DNA from: Tenacibaculum haliotis
GTDB taxonomy: Bacteria > Bacteroidota > Bacteroidia > Flavobacteriales > Flavobacteriaceae
NCBI RefSeq assembly: GCF_025215075.1
Contig: NZ_JAOBTH010000023.1
Location: forward strand, 1 to 64,000
Reading direction: 5' to 3'
Length of the DNA stretch: 64,000 bases
A model generated the notes under the pieces. The model was not told the origin of the DNA. It did not search any database and saw only the letters and a program-made list of their open reading frames with translations. Positions 24,477 through 33,599 of the stretch are shown in pieces. A program made the position numbers and the translations under genes. Positions within the stretch are counted from its first letter, which is position 1; each line of letters starts with the position of its first letter.

Positions 24477-27400
24477 CTATTCATTTTTATTCTTTTTTTT
24501 CAATTTATTAATCAGTTTTTTCAATTTGCTAATACTCTCGGTATTGGCTTTGGATTGTTTTTCTGCTTCGCTATTTCTAATAAAATTTTCGGAAAGTGGC
24601 TCAAAAGATTCATCTTGAATAAGACTTTTGCCTTCTGCCATTTTTGCGAAAATGTAATATAAACCAGGAATAATAAGCACTCCGAAAAGCGTTCCAATTA
24701 GCATGCCTCCTAAAGATGAACCTCCAATGGTTCTGTTTCCAATTGCACCTGCTCCAGAGGCAACTACCAACGGAATTAATCCTGCAATAAAAGCAAACGA
24801 CGTCATTAAAATAGGTCTAAAACGTGCTTTTGAACCTTCAATGGCTGCTTCTAAAACTGTTGCACCTTCTCGCTGTTTTTGAACTGCAAATTCTACAATC
24901 AAAACTGCATTTTTTCCTAAAAGTCCAATAAGCATTATTAATCCTATTTGTGCATACACATCATTAGATAATCCCATAATTTTTAAAACGAAAAACGAAC
25001 CAAAAACCCCTACTGGTAGTGATAAAATCACTACGAAGGGCAATAAGAAACTTTCGTATTGTGCTGCAAGAACGAAGTACACAAATATGAGTACCACGAT
25101 AAAGACATATAAGGATTCATTACCTCTACTGGCTTCATCAAAAGACAAACCTTCCCAAGCTACATCATATCCATTTGGTAATTCCTTTGCTGCAACTTCC
25201 TTAATCGCATTTATGGCATCACTACTGGTAAATCCTTTTGCTGGCAAACCTCTAATGGATGCTGAGTTGTAAAGGTTATACCGTGTAATTTCGTTAGGCC
25301 CTAATTTCTTTTCCACCGTCATAAAAGCAGAATAGGGTACCATTTCGCCACTTTCATTCTTCACAAATAATTTTTCTAGATCTGAAGGTAAACGACGATA
25401 TTCTGGCGCAGCTTGGGTGTAAACCTTAAAGAAACGACCAAAACGAATAAATCCTTGTTCATAGGTACTACCAATTAAAATGTTTAGGTTTTGCATTGCT
25501 TTATCGATGGAAACGCCTTTTTGCATCGCAATTTTATTGTTGATTTTCAACTCATATTGCGGATAATTTGCAGAAAAGAACGTGAATAACCCTGTCAATT
25601 CTTCACGTTTAGACAAGGCTTCCATAAACTTATTATTGATGCCTTCAAACTGATGATAATCGGTAGAGTTGGTTTTATCCAATAAGCGCATCGCAAATCC
25701 TCCCGAAGAACCAAAACCTGGAACTGCTGGTGGTTCAAAATACTCGATGATTGCACCTAAATCTTTAGTTTCCTCTTCCAATTCTTCCATAATTTCGTGA
25801 ACGGAATGGTGTCTGTCTCCCCAAGGTTTTAGATTAATCAAACAGGTACCAGCGTTAGAACCACGACCTTCGGTCATAATTTCGTAACCTGCTAATGAAG
25901 TTACTGATGCCACACCTTCGGTTTCTTCACATATTTTCTGAAGTTTTTTTGCCACTTCATTAGTGCGCTCTAAAGTTGATCCGGGTGGTGTTTGTATAAT
26001 GGCGTAAATCATTCCTTGGTCTTCGTTAGGAATAAAACCAGCAGGAAGCGCTTCGTTGGTTACATAAATTCCGAAGCAAAAAGCAGCCAAAATCCCAAAG
26101 GTAACAATACGTCTTGCCACAATTTTATTCAGAATTTTTACATACTTTCCAGTTAATCTTTCAAAACCTTTATTAAACCAATTAATAAATTTATCTATGA
26201 GTGACTTTTTCTTTTTTCCGTGGGTATTCTTCAATAACATCGCACATAAAACTGGTGTTAATGTCAATGCGACAATAGCAGAAATCACAATTGCACCAGC
26301 CATTGTTATTGAAAATTGGCGATAAAAAACACCTACTGGACCTGTCATAAATGAAATGGGTATAAACACAGAAACCATTACAAAAGTGATTGCTATAATG
26401 GCTCCACCTATTTCTCCTAATACTTCTGATGTCGCTTTATATGGTGTAAGATTTTTTTCTTCCATCTTTAAATGGACGGCCTCTACCACAACAATGGCGT
26501 CATCGACCACAATACCAATGGCGAGAACCAATGCAAATAGGGTAATTAAGTTAATAGATAAACCAAAAAATTGCATTACGAAAAATGCACCAATTAACGA
26601 CACAGGTACCGCTATAATTGGAATTAAAGTAGAACGCCAATCTCCTAAAAATAAAAATACGACTATCGCAACCAGAATGAAAGCTTCAAATAGCGTATGC
26701 AATACCTGCTCAATAGATGCATCTAGAAATTTAGATACATCATAACTTATTTGAAAGTTTACATCTGGTGGTAAATCGACTTTAAGCTCTGCTATTTTTG
26801 CTTTTACTGTCTCAATAACATCGCTACCATTACTACCTAGCGTTTGTTTTAGCACGATGGAAGCTGAAGGGTTTCCGTCTAAATTAGAATAAATATCAAA
26901 AAACTCACTTCCTAATTTTACATCGGCAATATCTTTGAGCTGTATCATTTCGCCTTCTTCATTGGCGCGAATGATAATCTCCTTGTATTGGTCTGGCTCG
27001 TTATATCGGTCCTGGTAGGTTAATACATATTCTAAAGATTGCGAGGTCATACCAGAACTTTGTCCCAAACGTCCTGGTCGTGCAAGAATACTTTGCTCTT
27101 CCATAGCTTCTAATACTTCTTCTGCGGAAATATTATACGCACGCATACGGTCTGGTTTTAACCACACACGCATCGCATATTTTCTACTTCCTAAAATTTG
27201 TGCACTCGCAATTCCATTGATACGCTGAATTTCTGGAATAACTTTAGTGTAGGCATAATTATAAAGAAATTTCTCGTCGTTATTTTTATCTGTGCTAGAC
27301 AAATTTACATACATTAACATACTTGGTTGTACAGGTGTGATAATAACACCTTCACGTTGTACCAATTCTGGCAACAAAGGCATTACTTGGTCCACACGCG

Positions 27401-27725
27401 TTTTTACTCTAACAACAGCTTCATTTGGGTCTGTGCCAGGTTCAAAAATAATACGAATTGTTGCTTCTCCAGCACTTGTAGCATCAGATGCGATGTAGCG
27501 CATATCTTGCACTCCATTAATAGCAGTTTCTAAAGGAATTAATGTAGAATTAACCAATACTTCTGCACTCGAACCTGGATAGGCAATAAAAATATTTACC
27601 GTAGTTGGTGCAATTTGCGGGAACTGTGAAATAGGCAATTGCTTAATGGCAAGACCACCTATAAACACAATCATAACCGAAATGACAATTGCCAAAACGG
27701 GTCTTTTTATAAATTGTTTAAACAT
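24477..27725 (-). CDS. RND multidrug efflux permease (HAE1/AcrB type)
   Basis: A 1082-residue inner-membrane proton/drug antiporter of full length. It opens MFKQFIKRPVLAIVISVMIVFIGGLAI and has twelve expected membrane helices. The proton-relay Asp pair sits in VLAIGIVVDDAIVVVEAV (TM4), with large periplasmic porter loops after TM1 and TM7 and the GGSSLGGMLIGTLFGVLIIPGLYYI end. A charged Lys-rich tail extends past the usual end. It lies between adaptor and duct genes (24-bp gap to the adaptor, 19 bp to the duct start). Substrates unknown, likely hydrophobic drugs or bile-type compounds. Confidence 0.95.
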   Translation of the reverse strand: MFKQFIKRPVLAIVISVMIVFIGGLAIKQLPISQFPQIAPTTVNIFIAYPGSSAEVLVNSTLIPLETAINGVQDMRYIASDATSAGEATIRIIFEPGTDPNEAVVRVKTRVDQVMPLLPELVQREGVIITPVQPSMLMYVNLSSTDKNNDEKFLYNYAYTKVIPEIQRINGIASAQILGSRKYAMRVWLKPDRMRAYNISAEEVLEAMEEQSILARPGRLGQSSGMTSQSLEYVLTYQDRYNEPDQYKEIIIRANEEGEMIQLKDIADVKLGSEFFDIYSNLDGNPSASIVLKQTLGSNGSDVIETVKAKIAELKVDLPPDVNFQISYDVSKFLDASIEQVLHTLFEAFILVAIVVFLFLGDWRSTLIPIIAVPVSLIGAFFVMQFFGLSINLITLFALVLAIGIVVDDAIVVVEAVHLKMEEKNLTPYKATSEVLGEIGGAIIAITFVMVSVFIPISFMTGPVGVFYRQFSITMAGAIVISAIVALTLTPVLCAMLLKNTHGKKKKSLIDKFINWFNKGFERLTGKYVKILNKIVARRIVTFGILAAFCFGIYVTNEALPAGFIPNEDQGMIYAIIQTPPGSTLERTNEVAKKLQKICEETEGVASVTSLAGYEIMTEGRGSNAGTCLINLKPWGDRHHSVHEIMEELEEETKDLGAIIEYFEPPAVPGFGSSGGFAMRLLDKTNSTDYHQFEGINNKFMEALSKREELTGLFTFFSANYPQYELKINNKIAMQKGVSIDKAMQNLNILIGSTYEQGFIRFGRFFKVYTQAAPEYRRLPSDLEKLFVKNESGEMVPYSAFMTVEKKLGPNEITRYNLYNSASIRGLPAKGFTSSDAINAIKEVAAKELPNGYDVAWEGLSFDEASRGNESLYVFIVVLIFVYFVLAAQYESFLLPFVVILSLPVGVFGSFFVLKIMGLSNDVYAQIGLIMLIGLLGKNAVLIVEFAVQKQREGATVLEAAIEGSKARFRPILMTSFAFIAGLIPLVVASGAGAIGNRTIGGSSLGGMLIGTLFGVLIIPGLYYIFAKMAEGKSLIQDESFEPLSENFIRNSEAEKQSKANTESISKLKKLINKLKKKNKNE

Positions 27726-27748
27726 GTTTTCTTTGGATTAGGATTGGA

Positions 27749-28831
27749 TTACTCAGCGTACAAGTCTAACGATTCCAAAACCTTTTTTGGTTCTTCAAAC
27801 TTGGTATGGATTTCTTCATTGTTCTTAACCATCCTAATGCCTTCTAAAAGAATGGTATCGGTTTCTGAAAGTCCTTTGCTAATTACATAGATATTTGGCA
27901 ACTCTGCGCCAATGGTAATCTCACGTTGTCTTACTTTATTTTCCTTATCTACTATAAAAACGTAGGTTTTATCCAAAACTTCAAATGTTGCTTTCTGCGG
28001 AATCAAAATCACATCCTTAAAGGGTACTGTCATTAATATACTTCCTGTTTGGCCATGTCTTAGAACTCCATCAGGATTTGGAAAGGTTGCACGAAAGGCA
28101 ATATTTCCAGTTTCATTATTAAATTCGCCTTCAATTGTCTCAACGATACCTTTTTGATTAAACTCACGGTTATTTGCCAATAGCAAACGCACTTCTTCTT
28201 TATCATCTTTATGATCGTTCATCATATAATCTAAATACTGCGCTTCAGGAACATTAAAATATACCCACATTTTACTGTTGTCTGAAAGTTTGGTTAATAA
28301 TTCGCCTTCATCCAAAAGACTACCTTCTCTCACTTCAAGATGGTCCATAATACCATCAAAAGGTGCTTTGATTTGTGTGAAGCCTAAATGGGTTTGTGCT
28401 AATGAGACTTCGGCTTTCGATTTGTCATAGTTGGCACTTGCCATTGCTAATTCATTTTGAGAAACCACGTTGCCATCTGCCAATAATTTGGTGTTCTTCA
28501 ATTCAATTTCTGCGACATTAGACTCTGCTTGTGCTTTCTGCAATTCCGCTTGATAAATGTTAGGCATAATTTGGAACATAGCCTGTCCCTTTTTAACGTT
28601 TTGTCCTTCATCTACTGAAATGCTCTTTAAATAGCCTTTTTCCAAAGCTCGTACTTCAATATGCCTAATAGCATGAATTTGACTCACATAATCTTTAGTG
28701 ATTGTGGTGTCTTTTTTAATGGGATTGGTAACAAGAAATGCTGTGTGTTCCTTTTTTTCTTCTTTTTTTGATTCGCAACTTGTTTGGACTATGAGCATAA
28801 ACAAGCCCATAAGAATGACTAATTTTTTCAT
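27749..28831 (-). CDS. RND efflux periplasmic adaptor (membrane fusion protein)
   Basis: A 360-residue AcrA-type adaptor. The lipobox IVQTSC (Cys19) predicts anchoring in the inner membrane. It has the split biotinyl-lipoyl domain (RALEKGYLKSISVDEGQNVKKGQ and FTQIKAPFDGIMDHLEVREGS) around a helical hairpin (residues about 95-140), then beta-barrel and membrane-proximal domains. First gene of the efflux operon, it links permease and duct. Confidence 0.93.
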   Translation of the reverse strand: MKKLVILMGLFMLIVQTSCESKKEEKKEHTAFLVTNPIKKDTTITKDYVSQIHAIRHIEVRALEKGYLKSISVDEGQNVKKGQAMFQIMPNIYQAELQKAQAESNVAEIELKNTKLLADGNVVSQNELAMASANYDKSKAEVSLAQTHLGFTQIKAPFDGIMDHLEVREGSLLDEGELLTKLSDNSKMWVYFNVPEAQYLDYMMNDHKDDKEEVRLLLANNREFNQKGIVETIEGEFNNETGNIAFRATFPNPDGVLRHGQTGSILMTVPFKDVILIPQKATFEVLDKTYVFIVDKENKVRQREITIGAELPNIYVISKGLSETDTILLEGIRMVKNNEEIHTKFEEPKKVLESLDLYAE

Positions 28832-28960
28832 AAGTATGAATTATTGGGTATATTAAATGTGTTGAGTAAGTCTCTATTTAAGACGAACTGAAAAAATAAA
28901 AATTAATTTAAAATAGAATGTGTAAACCCAATTTTAAGGTTGTCTACACTGAAAGAAGTA

Positions 28961-29455
28961 TCAGATAATAAATACCTGAAATTTGACATGAAGTCGTGTG
29001 GAAGTGGAATCGAAATGCGAAACATAGCGAATAACATCTTTTTGTAGTTCTTTAGACATCGCACTTAATGGCTCTGAACTAAACATAGCAACGATGTATC
29101 CATAAAATGAAGTTAACTGATGTTTAGAAGGTTCTTCATTTGTTTCGACCTCTTCATATTTAAGCAACTCTATAAAAAGAGTGTTATCCTCTTTTTCTTT
29201 TGAAGTTTTAATAAAGACGTTTTCTGAAGATACCTGAACGTCATTTTCATCATTTTGAATCTGCTCATAAAAATTATCGACACCAGAAACTGGCAACGTA
29301 TTGCCATAAATATTGCTTGCTCCTGTTAGAAACAAAAACAATAGTATTGGTATGTAATTTTTGAGATTCAAAAAAATGCTTATTTGGGGTGCAATATTAT
29401 ATAATTTTTTTGATATAGTCAAAATAATGTTTCTTATTTCTTTTATGAAGTTCAA
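28961..29455 (-). CDS. Hypothetical exported protein upstream of efflux operon
   Basis: A 164-residue frame with a hydrophobic segment (YIPILLFLFLTGASNIYG, about 34-51) that looks like a signal sequence, so translation may start later than the first Met. The mature part is acidic and Glu-rich. The C-terminus (SMSKELQKDVIRYVSHFDSTSTRLHVKFQVFII) is unassigned. It reads in the same direction as the efflux genes, 129 bp upstream, and may be co-regulated. No family recognised. Confidence 0.55.
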   Translation of the reverse strand: MNFIKEIRNIILTISKKLYNIAPQISIFLNLKNYIPILLFLFLTGASNIYGNTLPVSGVDNFYEQIQNDENDVQVSSENVFIKTSKEKEDNTLFIELLKYEEVETNEEPSKHQLTSFYGYIVAMFSSEPLSAMSKELQKDVIRYVSHFDSTSTRLHVKFQVFII

Positions 29456-29567
29456 GATTTATGATAAACTTAATTTTAGTCATTAAAAATCCTTTAACAT
29501 TAAAATTTTAATAGACGTATTTTAATTTTCATTCTGTTTTCATTCTTTCTTTTATCGATAATGTCGC

Positions 29568-29653
29568 GCGTTGGCTAAAACAGCTCTTTTGGTTTTTTTA
29601 GCGTTGGCTTCTGTGTTGGCAAAAAAACCAAATGTGCTGTTTGTACGGCTGGC
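29568..29653. repeat. Second-family palindrome, copy D
   Basis: Bounded by GCGTTGGC and CGGCTGGC. AACAGCTCTTTTGGTTTTTT pairs with AAAAAACCAAATGTGCTGTT around an internal GCGTTGGC. Closely related to copy B. Confidence 0.7.
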
Positions 29654-29656
29654 TTT

Positions 29657-29670
29657 TTTAGTTCAAATGT
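29657..29670 (+). repeat. 14-bp direct repeat, right copy
   Basis: TTTAGTTCAAATGT, identical to 22731-22744, lying immediately outside second-family copy D. Confidence 0.55.
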
Positions 29671-29702
29671 TGAATTTTAGGCACGATTTCCGCATTATGC
29701 AC

Positions 29703-29861
29703 AACTCGTTATATAGAGAAATAACTTCCTCTTTTTTATTAAATAATTCCAGATAAAAGGAACTTTTGTTCTTGTTTATCGGTTCTTGAAAAAATATTTC
29801 ATAGCAATAAAATGTTTTTTTAAGAGCCACTAATATATAAAAATAATTGACGCTATTTTTC
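29703..29861. repeat. Site 19: end-of-array site, possible attI
   Basis: GCATTATGCACAAC ends the efflux cassette at 29705, matching its start GTTGTGCATAGTGC at 22682 at 13 of 14 positions. The following bases (TATATAGAGAAATAAC) resemble the left half of site 2, and GCCACTAATATATA at 29824-29837 resembles a right arm. The remainder is not a clear palindrome. Because it separates the array from the recombinase stop codon it is the best candidate attI (inference). Confidence 0.45.
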
Positions 29862-31049
29862 TTAAACCTTTCTAGAGTTTAAAAATTGTTCTGATTCTGA
29901 AGTGTTTTTTTGTAGGCTCAATAATATGGTATCTAGCGGACTTTTTATTTCTAATAAATCTTTTTTAGCTACATGTGTATAAATCATCGTTGTTTCTGGT
30001 TTTGCATGACCTAATAATTCCTGAATATGACGTAAACCAATACCGTTTTCTAATAAATGCGTAGCATAACTGTGTCTTAGTGTATGCGGAGTAACATGTT
30101 TTTTTATGTTGGCAAGTCGAGTAGAAGTGTGCAAGAATTTACGAATGCTACTTTCAGAATATTTTGTTCCGGTTGGGCTTTCAACAAAAAAACGCTTCGG
30201 TACATAAGTGCTAATATAATTCTGCAATAAAGGTAAAAAACTGTCTGCTAAAATTACATATCTGTCTTTTCTTCCTTTTCCGTTTTGTACAAATAATTGT
30301 CTTCTGGCAACATCAATATGTCTTAACTCGAGTTTCGTTAATTCTCCAATTCGCAATCCGGAAGAATATAACATCGCTAAAATAGCGCGATGTTTTAAGT
30401 TTCTGGTAACTTGTAATAACGTTACAACTTCTTGTTGTGATAAAACGGAAGGTAGTTTCCTCGAGGTTTTAGGTCTTTGTAAAGTAAGAGATTCAATATT
30501 ACAAGCAGGATAATAAACAACAAACAATTTTAAAGCACTTATAAATTGTCGTTGCGAACTTATACTGTAGTTTCTGGCAATAAAAATAGCTTCAATAAAT
30601 AACTCAACATTCTTATTGGTGAGTGATTCGATAGGTGCAGGCTGACTAAAATCAATAAAATCAGCAATAAAAGTAAAATACGTAAGCACCGTGCTTTCAC
30701 TGTAACGCTTACCTCGCAAATACTTTACATAATTCCGAATTATTTCTTTGTTCTCGCTTGTAAGTTTACGTTCCGTTTTTACACCTCTGTGATATAATTT
30801 TTTAGTAACCGATTCATCTACTTTAAAATCAGTAGTATCACTTAGTAGATGTTGTACGTCAGAAAATGTTTTATCAGTAAAAGTGCTAACCCATCCTTTT
30901 AAAGTTTTACTCCAAGTAAATTTTTTTAAGCTCTTAATATGGTTAATTATTACATCATCATATTTAAAAGTAAGTAATAAAACTACTTTTTTTCTATGCA
31001 ATGTTTTTTTTACAGAAATAACTTTTTTTTGTGCTGATTCAATTTTCAT
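29862..31049 (-). CDS. Tyrosine recombinase, IntI/XerD-like, adjoining the array
   Basis: A 395-residue enzyme. Residues 1-90 are an arm-type N-terminal extension, 95-185 the SAM-like core-binding domain and 200-375 the catalytic domain. The catalytic set is complete: R233 (SGLRIGEL), K258 (GKGRKDR), H322 and R325 (TPHTLRHSYATH), H348 (LLGHA), nucleophile Y357 (TTMIYTHV). The C-terminal TTMIYTHV...SPLD is typical of integron integrases, but the IntI-specific insertion between motifs II and III is absent. The 3' end faces the cassettes and it reads the same way as them. That it recombines these sites is inferred from position. Confidence 0.85.
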   Translation of the reverse strand: MKIESAQKKVISVKKTLHRKKVVLLLTFKYDDVIINHIKSLKKFTWSKTLKGWVSTFTDKTFSDVQHLLSDTTDFKVDESVTKKLYHRGVKTERKLTSENKEIIRNYVKYLRGKRYSESTVLTYFTFIADFIDFSQPAPIESLTNKNVELFIEAIFIARNYSISSQRQFISALKLFVVYYPACNIESLTLQRPKTSRKLPSVLSQQEVVTLLQVTRNLKHRAILAMLYSSGLRIGELTKLELRHIDVARRQLFVQNGKGRKDRYVILADSFLPLLQNYISTYVPKRFFVESPTGTKYSESSIRKFLHTSTRLANIKKHVTPHTLRHSYATHLLENGIGLRHIQELLGHAKPETTMIYTHVAKKDLLEIKSPLDTILLSLQKNTSESEQFLNSRKV

Positions 31050-31056
31050 ATACTAC

Positions 31057-31064
31057 CAAATATA
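31057..31064 (-). promoter_or_regulatory. Recombinase promoter -7 element
   Basis: TATATTTG on the minus strand, 7 bp before the recombinase ATG. If used, the transcript would be nearly leaderless. Confidence 0.4.
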
Positions 31065-31151
31065 CAAAATGATTGATAATATTATGCGTTTAATATGTGT
31101 TAAGTTGTTTTTAATCAATTGTTTGATTTATGTGGATTGCTGATTTTAATT

Positions 31152-33596
31152 TTAAAATTGCATCCCAACTTTAAAATTTAAAACTCTACCTGTCATGTAA
31201 TTCGGAATTCCGTATTGTTGTTTGCTGTAGGCATCACGAACCCAAGTATTGGTTATCGAATTTCTGATGTCAAATAGATTAAAAAGTTCTAAACCAACTG
31301 TCAGTTCTTTAAAATTACGTAAAAAACCAGTGGAACGTTTTTTATTGACATCCGTAAACACATAGGATATTCCTACATCGGCACGCTTATAATCATTTAA
31401 TCTGTTTTGATACTGATAAACATCTGAATAAGCAGGAGATCCTCCTGGAAGACCTGTATTATAAACAATATTTAAATAGGCTTTTAAATCGGGTATGTTA
31501 GGCACGTAATCCTGAAATAAAACGCCAAATTTTAAGCGCTGATCGGTTGGCCTGGCAATATACCCTTGATTATTGATGTTTTCTTCGGTTTTTAAATACC
31601 CAAAACTCACCCAACTATCATTACCGGGCACAAATTCTCCGTTTAAACGAATATCTAATCCGTAGGCATAAGCATCAGTTACATTATCTGCTCTATAACG
31701 AATACGAACATTATCTACCGAATACGAATTTACATCAGATAAATCTTTATAATACAACTCGGTTGTTAGTTTAAAAGGGCGTTGCCACATGGTAAAACTG
31801 TACTCATTACCTGCAACTAAATGAATTGATTTTTGGGCTTTTACCTTCGGATTAATAGTACCGTCATAACCTCTTAACTCTTTATAAAACGGAGGCTGAG
31901 AATACCAGCCACCTGAAATTCTAAACAACATATCTTTGTCCCAATCTGGTTTGATAGCAAACTGAGCTCTAGGGCTAAATATAAATTGATTTTCAGCGCT
32001 TTCATTAGCTGTTTTTACACTCCAGTTGTGAGCACGTACACCAACATTCATCCATATTTGATGATTTTTCCAATTACTTTTTTTACTGAATTGTAAAAAA
32101 CCCGAAATACGATTAATATCTACATCATTATCCGCTCTAACGTTATTAAACGCCTCAATTGGTCCTGCAAAAGGTTCATAAGGTTGATTGTTACCAGTAT
32201 GGTTTGGCGGACGCACAGTGAAACCTAAAGAATCTATCACTTCCCATTCACGTATACGATCTTTTATGTTTTCTGTTTGATATTTTACGCCAGTTTTCCA
32301 TTCGTTTTTACCATCTTTTAAAGTGGCTTTAAGTTGAATGTTGCTTATTAAGGCATCTAAATCGTTCCGAGCATGGTTAATTTGCGACCCGATTCCTTGT
32401 GAAAAAGCAACTTCGCCAAAATTTTCAGAACCAATATTACTATCCACTTCTCCTAAGTTATAAGAAGCGGCAATATCAAAATACTCTTCTTCTTGAGTAT
32501 TAAAAGAAGAAATGGTTCCTGTAATTTTTAAATTATCATTTACTTGATAATCGGTAGAAAAAGCACCAAAAAGTGTTTTAAATTGATCTTTTTCTTGTCC
32601 TTGATAATAAACAATTAGTTCTAACGGATTTACCAATGTACCAAAACGTGTTTTTCTTGTTTTGGGTTGATAATTATAATTGTTTAGAGAGAAGTTGCTT
32701 AAAAAATTGAAAGTAACTTTATCGGTTGCTTTGTAGGTTAAAAAAGATTGTACGTCGGTAAAAGTTGGTTTAAAATTTACAGCTACTTGCTTACTGTTTA
32801 CAAATAAACTGTTATCACGATAACGAACACCAACAATGGCACTTAACTTGTTATTTAAAAAAGTGTCTTCTATCGTAAAACTTCCGCCTAATAAACTAGC
32901 GTCTAGTTGCACACCAAATTCAGTTGGTTTACGATACATGATATCTAAAACAGAAGAAAGTTTGTCGCCATATTTGGCTTGAAATCCGCCTGCGGAAAAA
33001 TTAATATTTTGCACCATTTGCGGATTGATAAAACTTAGGCCTTCTTGTTGCCCCGAACGTATTAAAAACGGACGATATACTTCTATGCCGTTTACATACA
33101 CCAAGTTTTCGTCAAAATTACCACCACGAACATTATACTGTGTACTTAATTCGTTATTGTTACTAACACCTGGCAGCGTCATTAAAATATTTTCTACACC
33201 TGCGTTGGCGCCTAATATTTTCTGAACTTTTTTTGTGTTGATTTTTGTAATTCCTCGTGCTTCTTTTTTTTGATTTTTGATTTCAATTTCTGCTAATTCT
33301 TGTGTTTTAAAATTTAAAGTAGGGGAGAAGTTATATACTTTTTTTCCTCGTGAAGTAAATTTTTTGGTCACGGTTTTGTAAGAAACATGGCTAAAAGTTA
33401 CGGTAACTGTTTTACGCATCGGTATGGTAAAACTATAATTTCCATTAGCATCTGTTGTGCTTCCTTTGGATAAATAAGAAATAGCAACCCCTTCAATAGG
33501 AGCATTAAATTTATTGGTAATAACCCCTTTTACGATGGCTTTTTTTTGAGCGAAAATTAATGAAGGGAATAATAGTAGCAGGAGTATTTTTTTCAA
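31152..33596 (-). CDS. TonB-dependent outer-membrane receptor
   Basis: An 814-residue protein with signal peptide MKKILLLLLFPSLIFAQ. A carboxypeptidase-regulatory-like beta-sandwich follows (about 20-95: KGVITNKFNAPIEGVAISY, TDANGNYSFTIP), then a plug domain (about 115-225: NILMTLPGVSNNNELSTQYNVRGG) and a long beta-barrel ending in a hydrophobic strand with terminal Phe (LNFKVGMQF). The ligand is not evident. It ends 3 bp after the M23 peptidase gene's stop, so the two are probably co-transcribed. Confidence 0.92.
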   Translation of the reverse strand: MKKILLLLLFPSLIFAQKKAIVKGVITNKFNAPIEGVAISYLSKGSTTDANGNYSFTIPMRKTVTVTFSHVSYKTVTKKFTSRGKKVYNFSPTLNFKTQELAEIEIKNQKKEARGITKINTKKVQKILGANAGVENILMTLPGVSNNNELSTQYNVRGGNFDENLVYVNGIEVYRPFLIRSGQQEGLSFINPQMVQNINFSAGGFQAKYGDKLSSVLDIMYRKPTEFGVQLDASLLGGSFTIEDTFLNNKLSAIVGVRYRDNSLFVNSKQVAVNFKPTFTDVQSFLTYKATDKVTFNFLSNFSLNNYNYQPKTRKTRFGTLVNPLELIVYYQGQEKDQFKTLFGAFSTDYQVNDNLKITGTISSFNTQEEEYFDIAASYNLGEVDSNIGSENFGEVAFSQGIGSQINHARNDLDALISNIQLKATLKDGKNEWKTGVKYQTENIKDRIREWEVIDSLGFTVRPPNHTGNNQPYEPFAGPIEAFNNVRADNDVDINRISGFLQFSKKSNWKNHQIWMNVGVRAHNWSVKTANESAENQFIFSPRAQFAIKPDWDKDMLFRISGGWYSQPPFYKELRGYDGTINPKVKAQKSIHLVAGNEYSFTMWQRPFKLTTELYYKDLSDVNSYSVDNVRIRYRADNVTDAYAYGLDIRLNGEFVPGNDSWVSFGYLKTEENINNQGYIARPTDQRLKFGVLFQDYVPNIPDLKAYLNIVYNTGLPGGSPAYSDVYQYQNRLNDYKRADVGISYVFTDVNKKRSTGFLRNFKELTVGLELFNLFDIRNSITNTWVRDAYSKQQYGIPNYMTGRVLNFKVGMQF

Positions 33597-33599
33597 AAT

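Larger units (their letters stand above)
262..29861. mobile_element. Integron-like gene cassette array, 18 complete cassettes
   Basis: Nineteen related imperfect palindromes divide this stretch into units. On the plus strand each unit begins GTT plus unit-specific bases and ends with the reverse complement of those bases plus AAC. Examples are GTTACCTGCC with GGCAGGTAAC (4327/5835), GTTAGGTGCA with TGCACCTAAC (1155/1649) and GTTACCACAC with GTGTGGTAAC (18748/19336). In integrons the R'' box of attC pairs with the first bases of the same cassette, which predicts exactly this pattern. Genes are nearly all minus strand, so on the minus strand each gene is followed by its site. A tyrosine recombinase gene adjoins the right end. 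Cassette architecture is read from sequence; mobility and dependence on that recombinase are inferred. Confidence 0.85.

Noticed and set aside
26356..26745. 129-residue plus-strand frame inside the RND permease
   Set aside because: Antisense shadow of a full-length, well-conserved gene.
29862..31049. Recombinase as housekeeping XerC or XerD
   Set aside because: The ~90-residue N-terminal extension and place beside the array argue against a chromosome-dimer resolvase.
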